The translations under genes and the position numbers were made by a program. Positions 1 through 12,600 of a stretch of DNA of 64,000 nt are shown one piece after another. The notes below the pieces were generated by a model. The model was not told the DNA's origin, made no database searches, and was given only the letters and a program-made list of their open reading frames with translations. Positions within the stretch are counted from its first letter, which is position 1; the number at the start of each line of letters is the position of its first letter. The DNA comes from Tethya wilhelma (Eukaryota > Porifera > Demospongiae > Tethyida > Tethyidae): assembly GCA_964030475.1 (NCBI GenBank), contig CAXIPT010000002.1, forward strand, positions 10,496,373 through 10,560,372, in the 5' to 3' direction.

Positions 1-50
<50 letters not shown>

Positions 51-68
51 CTTGCCTAGCTGGCCTAA

Positions 69-265
69 GTCCATCTGGTTTGAAAATGCTGCTGGAAGTA
101 AAATAATGAGATTAATGCAATGTACTTATCAAACAAAATTGCAAACTTTTGACCGGTAAGGTGTAGGAAGCTGGAAAAGCAATAAAAAGAATGGGGAGAA
201 CTATATATCACTTTCCAATTATGCTTGAAATTTTGAAATCAATTGGATTCTCAAACCAGATGGAC
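69..265. repeat. Family-B inverted-repeat element (MITE-like), copy 1
   Basis: The ends are inverted copies of CCATCTGGTTTGA, reading tctcaaaccagatgg at the right. The interior contains aaataatgagatt and ttttgaccggtaaggtgtag. The same ends and interior recur at 16328-16506 and 39281-39514. No coding capacity is seen, so it is a non-autonomous element. Confidence 0.75.
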
Positions 266-344
266 TATTAGTGGTGTGTTTTGTTAACAATCTTTACCAT
301 TTTTTTGGCTGGTAAAATAATTGTCAATTTAAGTTTCACAGACA

Positions 345-500
345 CCAATAGGGTGCCTTCCAAAAAATGTCTGAAAGTAATTTTAGCTAATGCAACCTGT
401 GTACGAGGCCAGTTGAGGTCATCTGGGCTTTTATATAGACTCCTGTAGTACAAAATGCTTGTGGGTTTCAAAGTTGTGAATATAATTATCATAGCACACA
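345..500 (+). repeat. Family-C dispersed repeat, copy 1
   Basis: It shares the blocks gtgccttccaaaaaa, tatatagactcctg and acttgtgggtttcaaa-like sequence with copies at 9669-9905, 10150-10385 and (inverted) 15232-15440. Copies are well diverged from each other. Confidence 0.6.
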
Positions 501-837
501 GCCATCATTATACATTCTAAGAGGGAGATACTGTACTGATCCCGAGACCCACAGCAGCATCAGTGGGTGGAGCATCCCTCCCACGTACAGTGCCACTCCT
601 ACTTGTGTTTATAGTTACCACAATTATAGTGGGATATTTCCGTTAGTGTAACTTTAAAACATGCCAGGAAAATCTTCATAGTTTTAAGTTGCCTATAAAC
701 AATGCCTAAATTTAGCACTCATATTGTGCATAAAATGCGGGAAGTTTAAATTTTCAAATGGCATACCAAAGTCGTAAGAAAATTAGCACCATACAAACAC
801 TTGGTATTATCCACATTCATCTTTCTTCTCGTGCCAG

Positions 838-1365
838 GCTAATGCTCAGATTGAGAATGAAGAAGACGCTGAGAAGGCCCTCCAGCTCTCCAGCACCCTG
901 ACCCAGGCCCTGTTGGCCTACAGGATAAAGGAGGTTTCTTCATCAGTAAGTCTGGGACTGTGACCAGAACACCAATAGGTGTTGTTGTCCAACTACCGTA
1001 TGGTGGGTAAATTTGCGGGCTAAAATTTGGCAAATTCACATTTTAGCATGATTGGCGATTTTAAATTTGGCGATTTAGCTCCACACGCTGCATTGCTTAT
1101 ATACACGTGCGTGCGTATAAAATTGTTTGGCGATTTTTAACTTTGCGATTTGAAAAAATTAATAATTTGCCAAATTTACCCACTATACGGTATAATATTA
1201 TGCTTGAATTAGCTCAAAGTTGTAGTTTGAAAGATTCATTTTTTGTGTGTTCTTCGTGTAAAGCTACTAGCTACTAGCTGTTTGTTTTTTCCCCTCCCTC
1301 TCCAGAATAACCCCATCTCCTCTCTCTTGAACACCCTCAATGCTATGAAGGCCACTAAACAGTAA
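838..1365 (+). CDS. 3' end of an unidentified gene (last two exons)
   Basis: Two short exons are supported by clean splice signals. The first (838-945) follows a cag acceptor and ends at a gtaagt donor. The second (1306-1365) follows a pyrimidine tract plus ag and ends in TAA. In frame they encode an acidic, helix-prone stretch (IENEEDAEKALQLSSTLTQ, then LLAYRIKEV) and a C-terminus ending NTLNAMKATKQ. The composition suggests the helical tail of a larger protein. I do not recognise the family. The rest of the gene lies left of the window or in unresolved upstream sequence. The intron between the exons carries a family-A element (994-1192). Confidence 0.6.
994..1192. repeat. Family-A inverted-repeat element (MITE-like)
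   Basis: Terminal inverted repeats read TACCGTATGGTGGGTAAATT at the left and its near complement ending ctatacggta at the right. The interior (attttagcatgattggcgat, ctgcattg, tttggcgattt) matches the element at 47123-47318. It lies in the intron of the left-edge gene. Confidence 0.8.
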
Positions 1366-1824
1366 CACAGATGTCGACTGCAAACCTACAGCTAGCTAGG
1401 CCACACATTGGAACTGAGCCACAAGACTATAGATTATAATTATTCCAGGTCATTTCAATGATTAAAATTAATATGTTCATGATCGCTAGCTATAGCTTGA
1501 TTCCAATTGGACCTGTATAATTATGATTATGTGCTACAGTAAAATGTTCAGCTAGTACAATGCAAGTTTTTTGTTCATCACTTCAACAATGAAATTTAAT
1601 TTGTTTGCAAATTTATGTTTGTCATACATGGAGCAAGCTATAGTGCATGGTCATGGAACTATAATGCGCATGCGCAAAATATAGTGGCATATAAGCTTCC
1701 ATGTTCGACGACCCCTACCCACCTACCCGCTGTGATCAACTGACTATGAGTAATAAACACACAAACAAACAACAATAATAAAAAAACAAATTAACAACAA
1801 TCATATAATGACTGTCTGTCTAGT
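1366..1824. other. Tail-to-tail intergenic region
   Basis: This lies between the stop of the left-edge gene (1365) and the stop of the phospholipase gene (1825, minus). It is AT-rich with tagctagc-type words. A perfect NRF-1-type palindrome TGCGCATGCGCA lies at 1665-1676, an odd place for a promoter element because both neighbours end here. No coding exon seen. Confidence 0.6.
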
Positions 1825-2834
1825 TCAGAAGAGGTGCCCTAGGTTGAGCCAGAGGTGGGAGTGAGCCTGAGGGAGAGAGAGAAGGAGCTGATAGACCCAC
1901 TGGTTCTCATAGCCAATGGACGGACGGAAGAACTGGTAGCCTGAGGGGCACTGCAGGAAGGGAGGGAAATCAAAATTAATACTGATATTAATAATAATTG
2001 GTAGTTATATTGCCAATTAGGGAGGAGCCTAGCTGGGAGCAAGGCAGGACACTAACTGCAAATATGTACCGTGATGTGTTAACACACTGCAATTCATGTA
2101 TGTTAACACAGTTATAACTCAATTCATGTACGTTAACGCAGTTATAACTTAAATACGAGTCAATCGGTAGTTTGTAGCTCTAAAATGGATCAAGCCCCAT
2201 GTGATCAGCATGCAGTATTGATCCACCACTCACTAGTGTCTGAGCCTGTTTCCAGGATGCCGCGCTGTTGCTCAATACAATGTGGGAGGAGTTGGTGACA
2301 TCACTGCATGGGAAATAGTAGAGGATGTCACATGACACGGTCACCCAGCGACCTTGACGATGGCGGTCCATGGCAGTGCAGTTGGTGGCAGTGGTGTTAG
2401 CAACTGGAGGAGGGGAAACAGAGAGCAAGGAATGATATAATGGAGAGCAGCTGTTTAAAGCAACAATTATTGCTAGCTGTGTAGAAAAATAAACTAATTA
2501 CGACACATCATTTCAAATGAACAATAATAATGTAAGGAATCACAACTAGAGAACAAAAAAAAACAACCTTTTCCAATGAACTACTGGAGAATTTAAACAT
2601 TTTGTATCAATAACCAAAATGTTTTGTAGGAGATTTAAAACCTGTCCACACAAACAGGCTAGGTAAAGACATCCTCCTTCTCCTACCTGAGTATCCCTGG
2701 GCCCAGCTCCACACAGCCGAGGCTAGGAGGTCAGGAGACACCAGGTCCATGCTGGCCACCCTCACTGGACATTGGAGAAGATAGGGGAGGTTCTCTGGGA
2801 TCAGTAGACCTTCTTCTCCCGGGCCATTGTCTGC

Positions 2835-2876
<42 letters not shown>

Positions 2877-3389
2877 AAAAACAATGTTGACTAAAATTTC
2901 TATGAAAAGTAAAAGCGATCTTAAAACCACAATCAAACCTGGATAGAAACTAATGCCCCTATATAGCACAGGTTTGACAGATATTGGATAAAGTTTTTTC
3001 CTATGTGACTGAAAGTTTACAATAAGTAAGATAAAGTTTTCAAAATCAGACACCTGCTAAAGAGACTCAATTGGATCAGTTGGGAATAACAGAAATGACA
3101 CGATCCCCAAATATGCCTCAATTTCAAGTTGAACAACTCAAAACAAAAACTTTCTTAAGTTTACAAGCGAGACACCAAATGTTTAAAGTACGCTCTATAT
3201 GATGTCTGAAGTACACACACACACACACAGTGTCACTAACATGACAGTTTGCCTACAATCCACAACTGTAAGGTGTACAAGGCAAAAGATAAACAATGAA
3301 ACAGGTTGAACAAACTGTTTTTAGTGAAATGGACTTCTAGTCTAATTACAGTGCATTTTGGGAGCTCACACAAACTGACAAAGTGAATG

Positions 3390-3427
<38 letters not shown>

Positions 3428-3511
3428 TAAACCATTATAACGATCGCTGTGGGAATGAATATCAACTAGCATGGTTGTCTTTCTGTGATTATTAGTATTT
3501 CTACAGCAATC

Positions 3512-3565
<54 letters not shown>

Positions 3566-4847
3566 TCTCTAATGTTTCATACACGTACATTGACATTCAC
3601 ATACAAACACAATTATGACAACACGAGATATAAAGCAGAAAATCACATTATTACTAATTTAGAAAAAAATGCTGTCAATTAGTTGTACAAAGTAATCTTC
3701 TCTCAACTTACAGATGGGTCCCACCACCTGGCTCTCTCCCCCCACGATGTACCAGCCCCCCGCCTCGAACCCCCCGCACTCGGGCCAGGGGGTGAAATAT
3801 TTGACAGTGTCTTTGTCCCAGAGGGGGAGCAACATGTCCCTGAAGATATCGTCATTGGCACATCTTTCCGTTCCAGTCACTATCACCCTCTTGCCGAGAC
3901 TGAAGAGCTGGTGAGGGGTGGGCCTGTGAGTGTGTGAGTGTGTGAGTGTGTGAGTGTGTGAGTGTGTGAGTGTGTGAGGGTATGAGGGTGTGAGGATGTG
4001 AGGGTGTGAGGGTGTGAGGGTGTGAGGATGTGAGGGTGTGAGGGGGAGCTAAATAGTCATAAACTAAAACAGTGTCAGGAAATGAACAAGGAAGACCTGA
4101 TAGGAATCAATTTTCAAGTACACTGTAGTACACACAGCAGTCAGTGGTGTACTGAATGTGAAATGTGGCCAGGTACCTTAGGAGCTGTAGCCAGGCAGTG
4201 AATGGATCAACACGAGTTACTATAGATGCAGTTCAGGTCATAGTGTTATCACTATGGTATGATGGTAAGTGACTTTCTGTGTTTCACTTTACTGCACAGA
4301 AACACTCATTTTCCTTTAACACACTCATTTTCCTCCACTGCTATAATTCAACAATTGTATTAACAGTGACAGCATCTCAGAGGCTGTGATTCCCTTTAAG
4401 AGACACTCTAACTATACATGCAGCTGCTGCCTCAGCACATAAAGTCAACAGGCAATTATGTACATCACAATCTTACAGGTAAATACTAGCTTAGTGGTAG
4501 CTAGGTCACACAAAGTATTGCTACTTTACAGCTCATTAAATCCCCCCCCCCACACACACACACAAAACTCGTCCTTACCAACTGTCAGGGAAATACTTCT
4601 GCTTGTCTGCTGGAGTGAAGAGATACTCCCCAAAGATCTCTTTGATGGGTGTCCTAATAAGGTCGAGATGATCCCAGTCGAAGTCGTGTGCCTCGTCATT
4701 GATCATGATTGTGACCAGCTCCCTGTCATGTGACCTCACCCAGTTGGCAACCTCTTGGATACCTGAAATACAGCAGAGAAAGGGTTAATTTTACACACTT
4801 AGTTGCTTAGCAACATAGTACAACAGTGTGTTAGGGGCATCACAAGT

Positions 4848-4885
<38 letters not shown>

Positions 4886-6910
4886 CAGTTCATGTTGCAG
4901 TAGATAGACTCCTAACCACACAAACTATATCCGTTTCAGTTTGAATGTCTGAAAGGCAAACAGAGAGGAGGTGAATTTCTCTAAACTGGGGACTGAAAAG
5001 AAAACAACAAAACATCTTCAAATGTTTTCTTTTCCTGCAGCCTCTATCTTTGACAGACTGAAACCAGAAGAACATAGGCTGAGAAATTCCCACCAATGGA
5101 AGCTGAACAGCTTCTTGAATGTTTGTCAAAAAACAACTGGAAACTAAAACAACAACAACTGCTGTGCCTGTGCTAGTGCTATGCTATCTTCATCCATCAC
5201 ACAAGTCCCTCCCATAAATTATGTCGACTGATAAGATAACTACTGGGGGGCAGGAGACCAATCTCTAGGAGGGAGCTGGGATTATAGGGAGGGGGGAGCT
5301 AGAGGGGGACCATTTCTTGACAACAGACAGATGTACAGATTCTCTCATGTTTCATTGCAGTGCACAAAATCATTAATGCAGTGAAGACATAGAATAAAGC
5401 ACCTAGAGTATCAAATGCCAAAAGATTATTATTTTTAACCAAATATGGTTAAAAAAATATTCCCAAATTAGAACGAAGCTAAATGAGCTGAGTAGGGGAT
5501 ATTGAAAGCAAACAAGACACAGAGTACATACATTGTGTGGTGGTTAATGTAACATGTACAATGTTTGCATGTCAGTGTAGGGGGAATCCCCTCCAACCTG
5601 AAACCATAGCAATGAGGAGAGGTAACTCTATAAAAGCAGCTCTCATTCTGACCAACAGTTACAGGAAGCAAAGCAGCCTCACAGTGACACACAGCAGAGG
5701 AACAGAAGAGAAGATTATAAGCAGCTAAAGAGTTGGACATTTCTCTCAACTCTTCAACAGAACTGAACAGTCAATTGAACTTATCACAAGCTACTCTAGT
5801 AGTGGTGGACAGATGGAGTGTGTTTAAGTTGATGCCTGCTGTTTTTAGGGGGCATATTTCTGAGAGAAATAACTTCAAGAAGATATAGATAGCTGTTCAA
5901 AGCTAACCAAGGACAGAAGACATCTTGGTGAAACAAGCTCTTCCACGAGGTGCTGTAGATTGGGCTTGGTCGGCAGATGGAGAAAAGAAGGAGAGAAAAA
6001 AACACCTTCTGATCGTCTATCCATCCGCTAACCTTGCTCACTCTACAGAGCCCTTGGAAGTGGGCACATCAGCCAACCACAGAGAAACTGCACACACAAG
6101 AGGAGCACCGAAAGAGATGATGTAGGTTGCTAAAATAATATCATTTGCTGTACAAATAAACAACACTTTAAGTTAATAATTATTCTTCTTGTCAAAATCT
6201 AATATTGTAGGCAATTCTGCCAGCAGTGAAAGCTGGTTACTACCCTACTGGGAGGAGTGGGAGGCACCAGCCAACATCTCACAGCTAGCTGCTGGGAACA
6301 CAACGGATTAAGAAGAGGAAGAAGAAATAAAGCTTGAAGATTCAAAATCTTGATCCCACATCTTCCGCTGTAGATTGGGCTTGGTCGGCAGACAGTGTCC
6401 TTAGGGCATGTAGCAACATCACGTCTTGTGTCTGTTGCTAGATTGCCTGAGGCGTCCGCTGAACATACCCAGTCTTCAGAGGCGATTGTGGAGACATCAT
6501 CGAATACATCCAGTGGAAGGAAATGACAGAATTGTGAAGAAGATTCGATACAAATGCTAAACAAATTCCCTTGCTAGTGTATAAGACTGAGAGGTCCTAA
6601 GTATTGAGACTGCTATATATACAGTAGTTGAATGTACATACATCATTTTATAACAATGCTTGGTAGTGAGTGAATTAATTGTTGCAACTAAAATAATTAA
6701 GAATGAAAAAAATTGGACGTTATGAACCAAAATAGTATAGATACTCGATTTGCCAAAGACAAAAGCACACACATACACACTGCATGCAATATGTAGAAGC
6801 TACTGTAGCATACCCAGCTGGTGGGAATCAGAGTGTGCTTTAGTACTACTTTACTCAACTTGGAGAGGTTATTGACTCACAAGACACTTCACTTTTGTTT
6901 CAGCTTCCTT

Positions 6911-6954
<44 letters not shown>

Positions 6955-9627
6955 ACACACACACACAGCAAAGAGAGAAACACTTATCTCTTGCTAGGAT
7001 ACATCCTTGAAGGAAAGGCGTGCCAAGCACAAGGAAAAAATGAGACAAGAAAACAGAAATCGTTTCTCCAGAGAGAAAGCAAGCAAGGAAGATAATAAGG
7101 AAAGAGAAGGAACTCACTTTCAAAATGGCCATGATAAATAATGCTGACTCAGTACATAGAGATAGCAGTACTACCAAGATACAAATATTATCATGATATG
7201 AAATTAATTTTATCAATATTGCAGTCTTAAACAAAGCTGCATTCAATTTGTACAACTCTTATACGAGCACTAAGTCTTGGTAATAGTTATTCTATGCCAT
7301 TAATTATACAAAGTATAGCCATTCTCATACAAATCACCAAATTAAACACACACAGCTCTAGTAATATATGCCCGATACTGTCTTCATTGGTCCATGACTC
7401 ATTGGCTACATCATCACAGTAGAGTGCCATGGTGATAGTGTAACCAGTGGATACAAACAGGTCGACGATTATCAGATGACACACACGATACATGAGCTGA
7501 GATAGCTCTGAGACATACAGAGATGGTCACAGATAGCTTCACTGTTGCAAGTACATACAAAGATGGCAGTATGTGGCAATATAGAGAGAGGGAGAGAGAG
7601 AGAGAGGCTGTTGCTAATGGTGACAGTGGCTGCCCATCTGTGAGTGTTAGTGTACGCCCACATGGTGATATCTTTGTAAAGTGATTTACAGAGAGACACA
7701 CATTGCTATCACAGAGATAAGATGACAAATACACATACACACACACACACACACGCATACGAACGTACATATACTCACATCAGAAAGTGTACATTTATAC
7801 CACGATACAAGCACTAACGACGCATACACACACACAACACCATTACTTTGGGTATACTTTCACCATTGGTGTGTGTATTTAGAACTGATAACTAACAAGC
7901 CAGCTATACAGTACAACACACCTGTAGCTTTCACCTTTCACTAGCAATCTATATACTACATACAAAGCAATAATTACTAAAAAAAATTATTACACTTTCT
8001 GCCAAGAATTATAACAGAATTTACGAGATAAAAGCCTAAAAAAGATTTCATTGCTACTCTCCTGGTCCATTATTACATTCTCAAGACTAGTAGCTACCAA
8101 AGTCTTAAAAAAGAACCCTTAGCTCAGCACAAATAATCATGGTCTTGCATCCATAGCACAATAGCAATACAGAACAGCAGTAGATGAGTCTAGCATATGT
8201 CCTCACAATAGAATGAGCCTATGCTAGGTCAGAGGACAGAGGCTATATAACTGTAACACCTAGCATTGCAGCAGTGATTCACAGAGTATAATCATATCTG
8301 TAGCTATGAGCACTAAATAATGTTTCCATCTTCAGGTCAAAAGGTCATCTCCCAGAGCAGCGAGGGGTTACTACAGCTGCACCCATTGCAGCTGGTGATT
8401 CACATGTACAGTTGTAGCTAGATGTCCTGCAGCAACTCTAGCTAAGTGCTTTGGTGCATGTAAGACCAGCCTCGCACACACAAACTCAGACCAAAAACTC
8501 TATGTTATAGCTGTTTACATGTGTATGTAGGAACACGGGATATAATGGACTGGTATTGTTTGCCTCATGTCCGATCAGCGTAGCAGTCTATGTTTGTGAT
8601 AAGTGTTTATTGTTTTTCTTTCACTATCGATGAAACATGAAAGTTTCAAAAACAAACTGAAGTGGAGTTAGTTGAAAGTAGAGCCACCAAATGACAAACA
8701 CACTGCAAGTTGGTGCATCTAGTCACACACTTATCTCTAACTCCCCCCCAAAACTGTTCATATTATGAAAAAGAAAGAGNACATTTCACTACAGCTAATG
8801 AGAGATGCTACCCACAAGACTCCTCTTCTACCTTGCTGGGCTAAGTCACCATCAGTGAGATGCTGGTGAACAGCAGGGTGACATATGTACGTGTAGAAAC
8901 TACAAGTCAATCTACACCATCTAAATGCACTGCCTGAGGTAGTCAACCCAGAGCTAGCTGGGTAGCTGTGACCCAGCGCCACGGAGAAACTAGAACCATC
9001 CCTCATGTTTGAGTGTAGGAAAATGGTAATGGGAACATAATGTCATGTTGGTAGCTACCTAGGGTTCATAGCAACACAAGGTGCCATGTTTCAAGCATCT
9101 TGCTGACCAACAAACAAACAGAGAGACAAGACTCAGGTCAGAGTACGTGTGATCCAGAACAAACCAGTTCATACCTGATTCAAATGTCCTGTCGTCAGGC
9201 ATACACCCCAGATCACCAGAGTCAAAGTCAAACTTCTTTCCAAGAGTCTGCAAGGAGCGAGTGCATACATGTTTACATTTAATCTGGTGAATCAAGTGAG
9301 TGTATATACTTGTTTTGTAAATTGTGTATTAGTAGGTAAGGGGTCGTCAAAAGCATTTCCAATTAACTGACAACTGGTCGCGACGACCTTTACCAACAAG
9401 CCTACCTTCTCCAGGAACTGCAGCACAGAGTCCACCCACTTGAAAGTGGTGCCACAGTGGCAGAGCCTCATCTTGCCCCAGAAGTAGACGGGGTCCATCA
9501 TGAGCCTCCTCACACCCATGTTGAGCTGGTCGGTCATGGTGAACCACTCCTGAGCCCACACAAAGTCCCATCTTCCCAGGCTGACCAGCTCCAGGAGCTT
9601 ACCAAGGAGGAAATCACCAGTGCCATA

Positions 9628-9671
<44 letters not shown>

Positions 9672-12600
9672 ATTTACCAGCCTATGGGAGTTGTTGTTTG
9701 TATATAATTGATTTAATCGCAGGCAACTTTGAGTGCCAAGACACTCTGTGTGCCTTCCAAAAAATTCGACTCAATTCATGAAATCGAAACTGTAGAAGAA
9801 GATGTGTATATCTACACTCCCAGCAGTGAGCCTTTATAGAGACTCCAGTTGTACAAAATACTTGTGGGTTTCAAAATTCATGAATATCATCTGCTGTTCA
9901 ATAATTGATTGATGATCTTTACCAGACCCAACAAAGCAAACCTACCCATCAGCTTGCCTCGTTCCCAGGCTCCTCCCTCACGTATATTTTCTTCAAAAAT
10001 AAGGATACGCAAGAGAGAAGCCTGGGAATGAGGCTACCCATCAGCCTTGTTGTCAAAAGAGTTATGGCTGCCAGACAAAGAAGAGCAGAGAGAGTAATTC
10101 ACAAACCATTTTAAAAAGGACTAGCTCCATGCTGCCTATTACTAAAATCTGTTCACTAGCCTATAGGAGCTGTTTATTGTTTGTATATTACTAGCAGGCA
10201 ACTTAGAGTGCCAAGAGACACTCTGTGTGCCTTCCAAAAATTTTTCCTTAGCCAATCAAAAGGTCAGAGTGACTACTGAGAGTAGATGCCTCACTCTCAG
10301 CAGTGAGCCTTTATAGAGCCTCAAGTTGTTTAAAATTCTTGTGGGTTCAAAGCTCATGAATATCATCTGCTGTTTAATAATTGATTTATTTACTAGGAAA
10401 ATGCATGACATTGGTAGGGGCAAGCCTGAGCGACATTATGACTTATAATATGTATTTCATGTGTGTCTTATATAGTACTGCATGCATGGTAACTGTCAAC
10501 AGCATTGGAGTTTGCACAACAGTTATACATCTAAGCCATAATGCTTAGTGTTTGTTTTTAAGCATGGGATGCATAGCCTAGATATGTATCTTTTTCTTTG
10601 TTCAACATTGGTATGGACGGAGCAAGTGCTATAGAGTTGATCCTACGTCATAGCCTCTCATGGTAACATGATGACTCCAGACCTGTAACCCGTGTGTTTT
10701 CATGAGCAACCATGCAGTGGCACATATAACTTGAAACGGTTCATACAACCTTCAGAGTGTGTGAGTTTTCTGATTAATTTATCAGTGGTAGAGTCTATGC
10801 TGCTACTAATTTGCATGTAAACTGGCTGCCAGGCATATCTTGCCATTAAACATAATACTTTCAAAGTTAATAGCTAGGCTAACTGAGGCCAACTGATGCT
10901 CAGTCATTGGCAATATTCATAGCGCTCCACTGAATGAAGCAAACGTCTCTACTATGACTATATTATATCCACAGGTTGAGAGCATAAATAAAACTTACAA
11001 AACGCTGAGTAGCAGCTATATAGATCATTTCACTCTCAGTCTGCTTTCAGCATAGCAAACACTCTGGCAAACGCTCGTACTCGACTCAATCAGCGCTGCC
11101 ACGTGGATGATCACGTGCACATAGGCTAAGCTGGAGCTCCGGAGGTCAAAGTCCTTGATTATCGAGCATACGACGACGACGACGACGACGAAAAAAACAG
11201 AAGAGCCGACCTACTCACAAATGTGGGGCTCGCTCAGGCTCGCCCCAATTAAGTTAATGCTCTTTACCAGAGACAACAGCAAACCTACCCATCTGCCTTG
11301 TTGTTGAATGAGTTGTGGCTACCAAAGGTCTGTAGCACATCGTAGGTCAAGTTCTCTTGTAGCCATCTCTGAAAGGAGAGGGTCTCGTTGAGCCAGGTCT
11401 CCATCTCTACGCTCCCTCTCACACACTCATCTTTAGACCTCTTACATTGTGTCTTCTCCGCAAGACTGGTTAGCTCTGGGATACCTGGGGGACATTGGAG
11501 GGCATTACATCATCATTACATCATTCTTCATCTTTACATCATCATTACATCATACAGCTAGATTGGGTAATATCCGTCACAAGACTGAGAATGCACATAT
11601 TGCCTCCTCACATGATGGTTGTTAGTCAACCATACAACACAATTACAATAATATTATTGTTCGAGTGCACAATTGGAAAATACAATGTATTGATTGTTTC
11701 TCAATGTGGGAAGAAAGTACCCTTGTACCCAGGCCTACCCCATGCTGTTTAATTTTTAAACCTGCAGTACAAGTTTAAGAATTAAATGTGGGGTACAAGG
11801 CCTGGGAACGAGGCTAGGAAGGAAGTACAGTGTGGCTAACAGCATAAACTTGGAACACATTCATAATGCCCCATGATGTAATACTGGGCAGGTGCTTTAA
11901 GCAACCCGACTGTAGAAGGCAAACTATTCCAGTTAGGTAATATTATAATGCCAATCAAATTATGTATATGATTGTTACATAACTCAGGGTGTGGTAATTT
12001 CAGCTCATTCCAAAGGTGTACTGTCAGCAGATTGAGCTAGTGAATATTGCATCAGGTTAATTGTTGTGTGATGTATCATGTGATACACACGGACAGGTGC
12101 TAGGTGGTCAATGGTCCATGACAACAATGCCTGATGATATCTAAACAATGTCCGCTTGTTCAATAAGCCACTTTGAATAATTATATTATAGAAATTGACA
12201 ATAATAAAAGTCAATATTTTCCTGAACTCACACACCAGGTCACCTGACAGTGTACTAATGAGATCATCGACTAAAAAAAAAAATACTGTTTTCTGTTTCT
12301 TTTATATTGCAATAATTATTCTATACTTCAAAATGCCAACCAAATGATTCTTTAATGAGACAAATGGATAGCTAACATGTATACATGTGTATTGTATGCA
12401 CACTGTAAGAGGTGAGGACATCCACCCCTCCATTATATCTCTCTGGTGTGATCCTGACCTCTTAAGACAAACACTGTGGTCTGAACCATAGTAACAGTGG
12501 TATATAGCGAGCTAAGATAGCCAGGGGCGTAGTGAAATGTGACAGACAGACTTGGCACAGCAAATAGCTAGCATAATTTATTATGCACTGAAGCCATTGT

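Larger units (their letters stand above)
1..837. other. Left-edge non-coding stretch with microsatellite and two element copies
   Basis: A (GT)n run fills bases 1-48. A family-B inverted-repeat element follows (about 69-265), then a family-C element remnant (about 345-500). Bases 660-830 contain a weak, degenerate relative of the family-A' elements found inside the ABCF2 introns. No coding exon is visible before the acceptor at 836-837. This is probably intron of the gene whose last exons start at 838. Confidence 0.6.
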
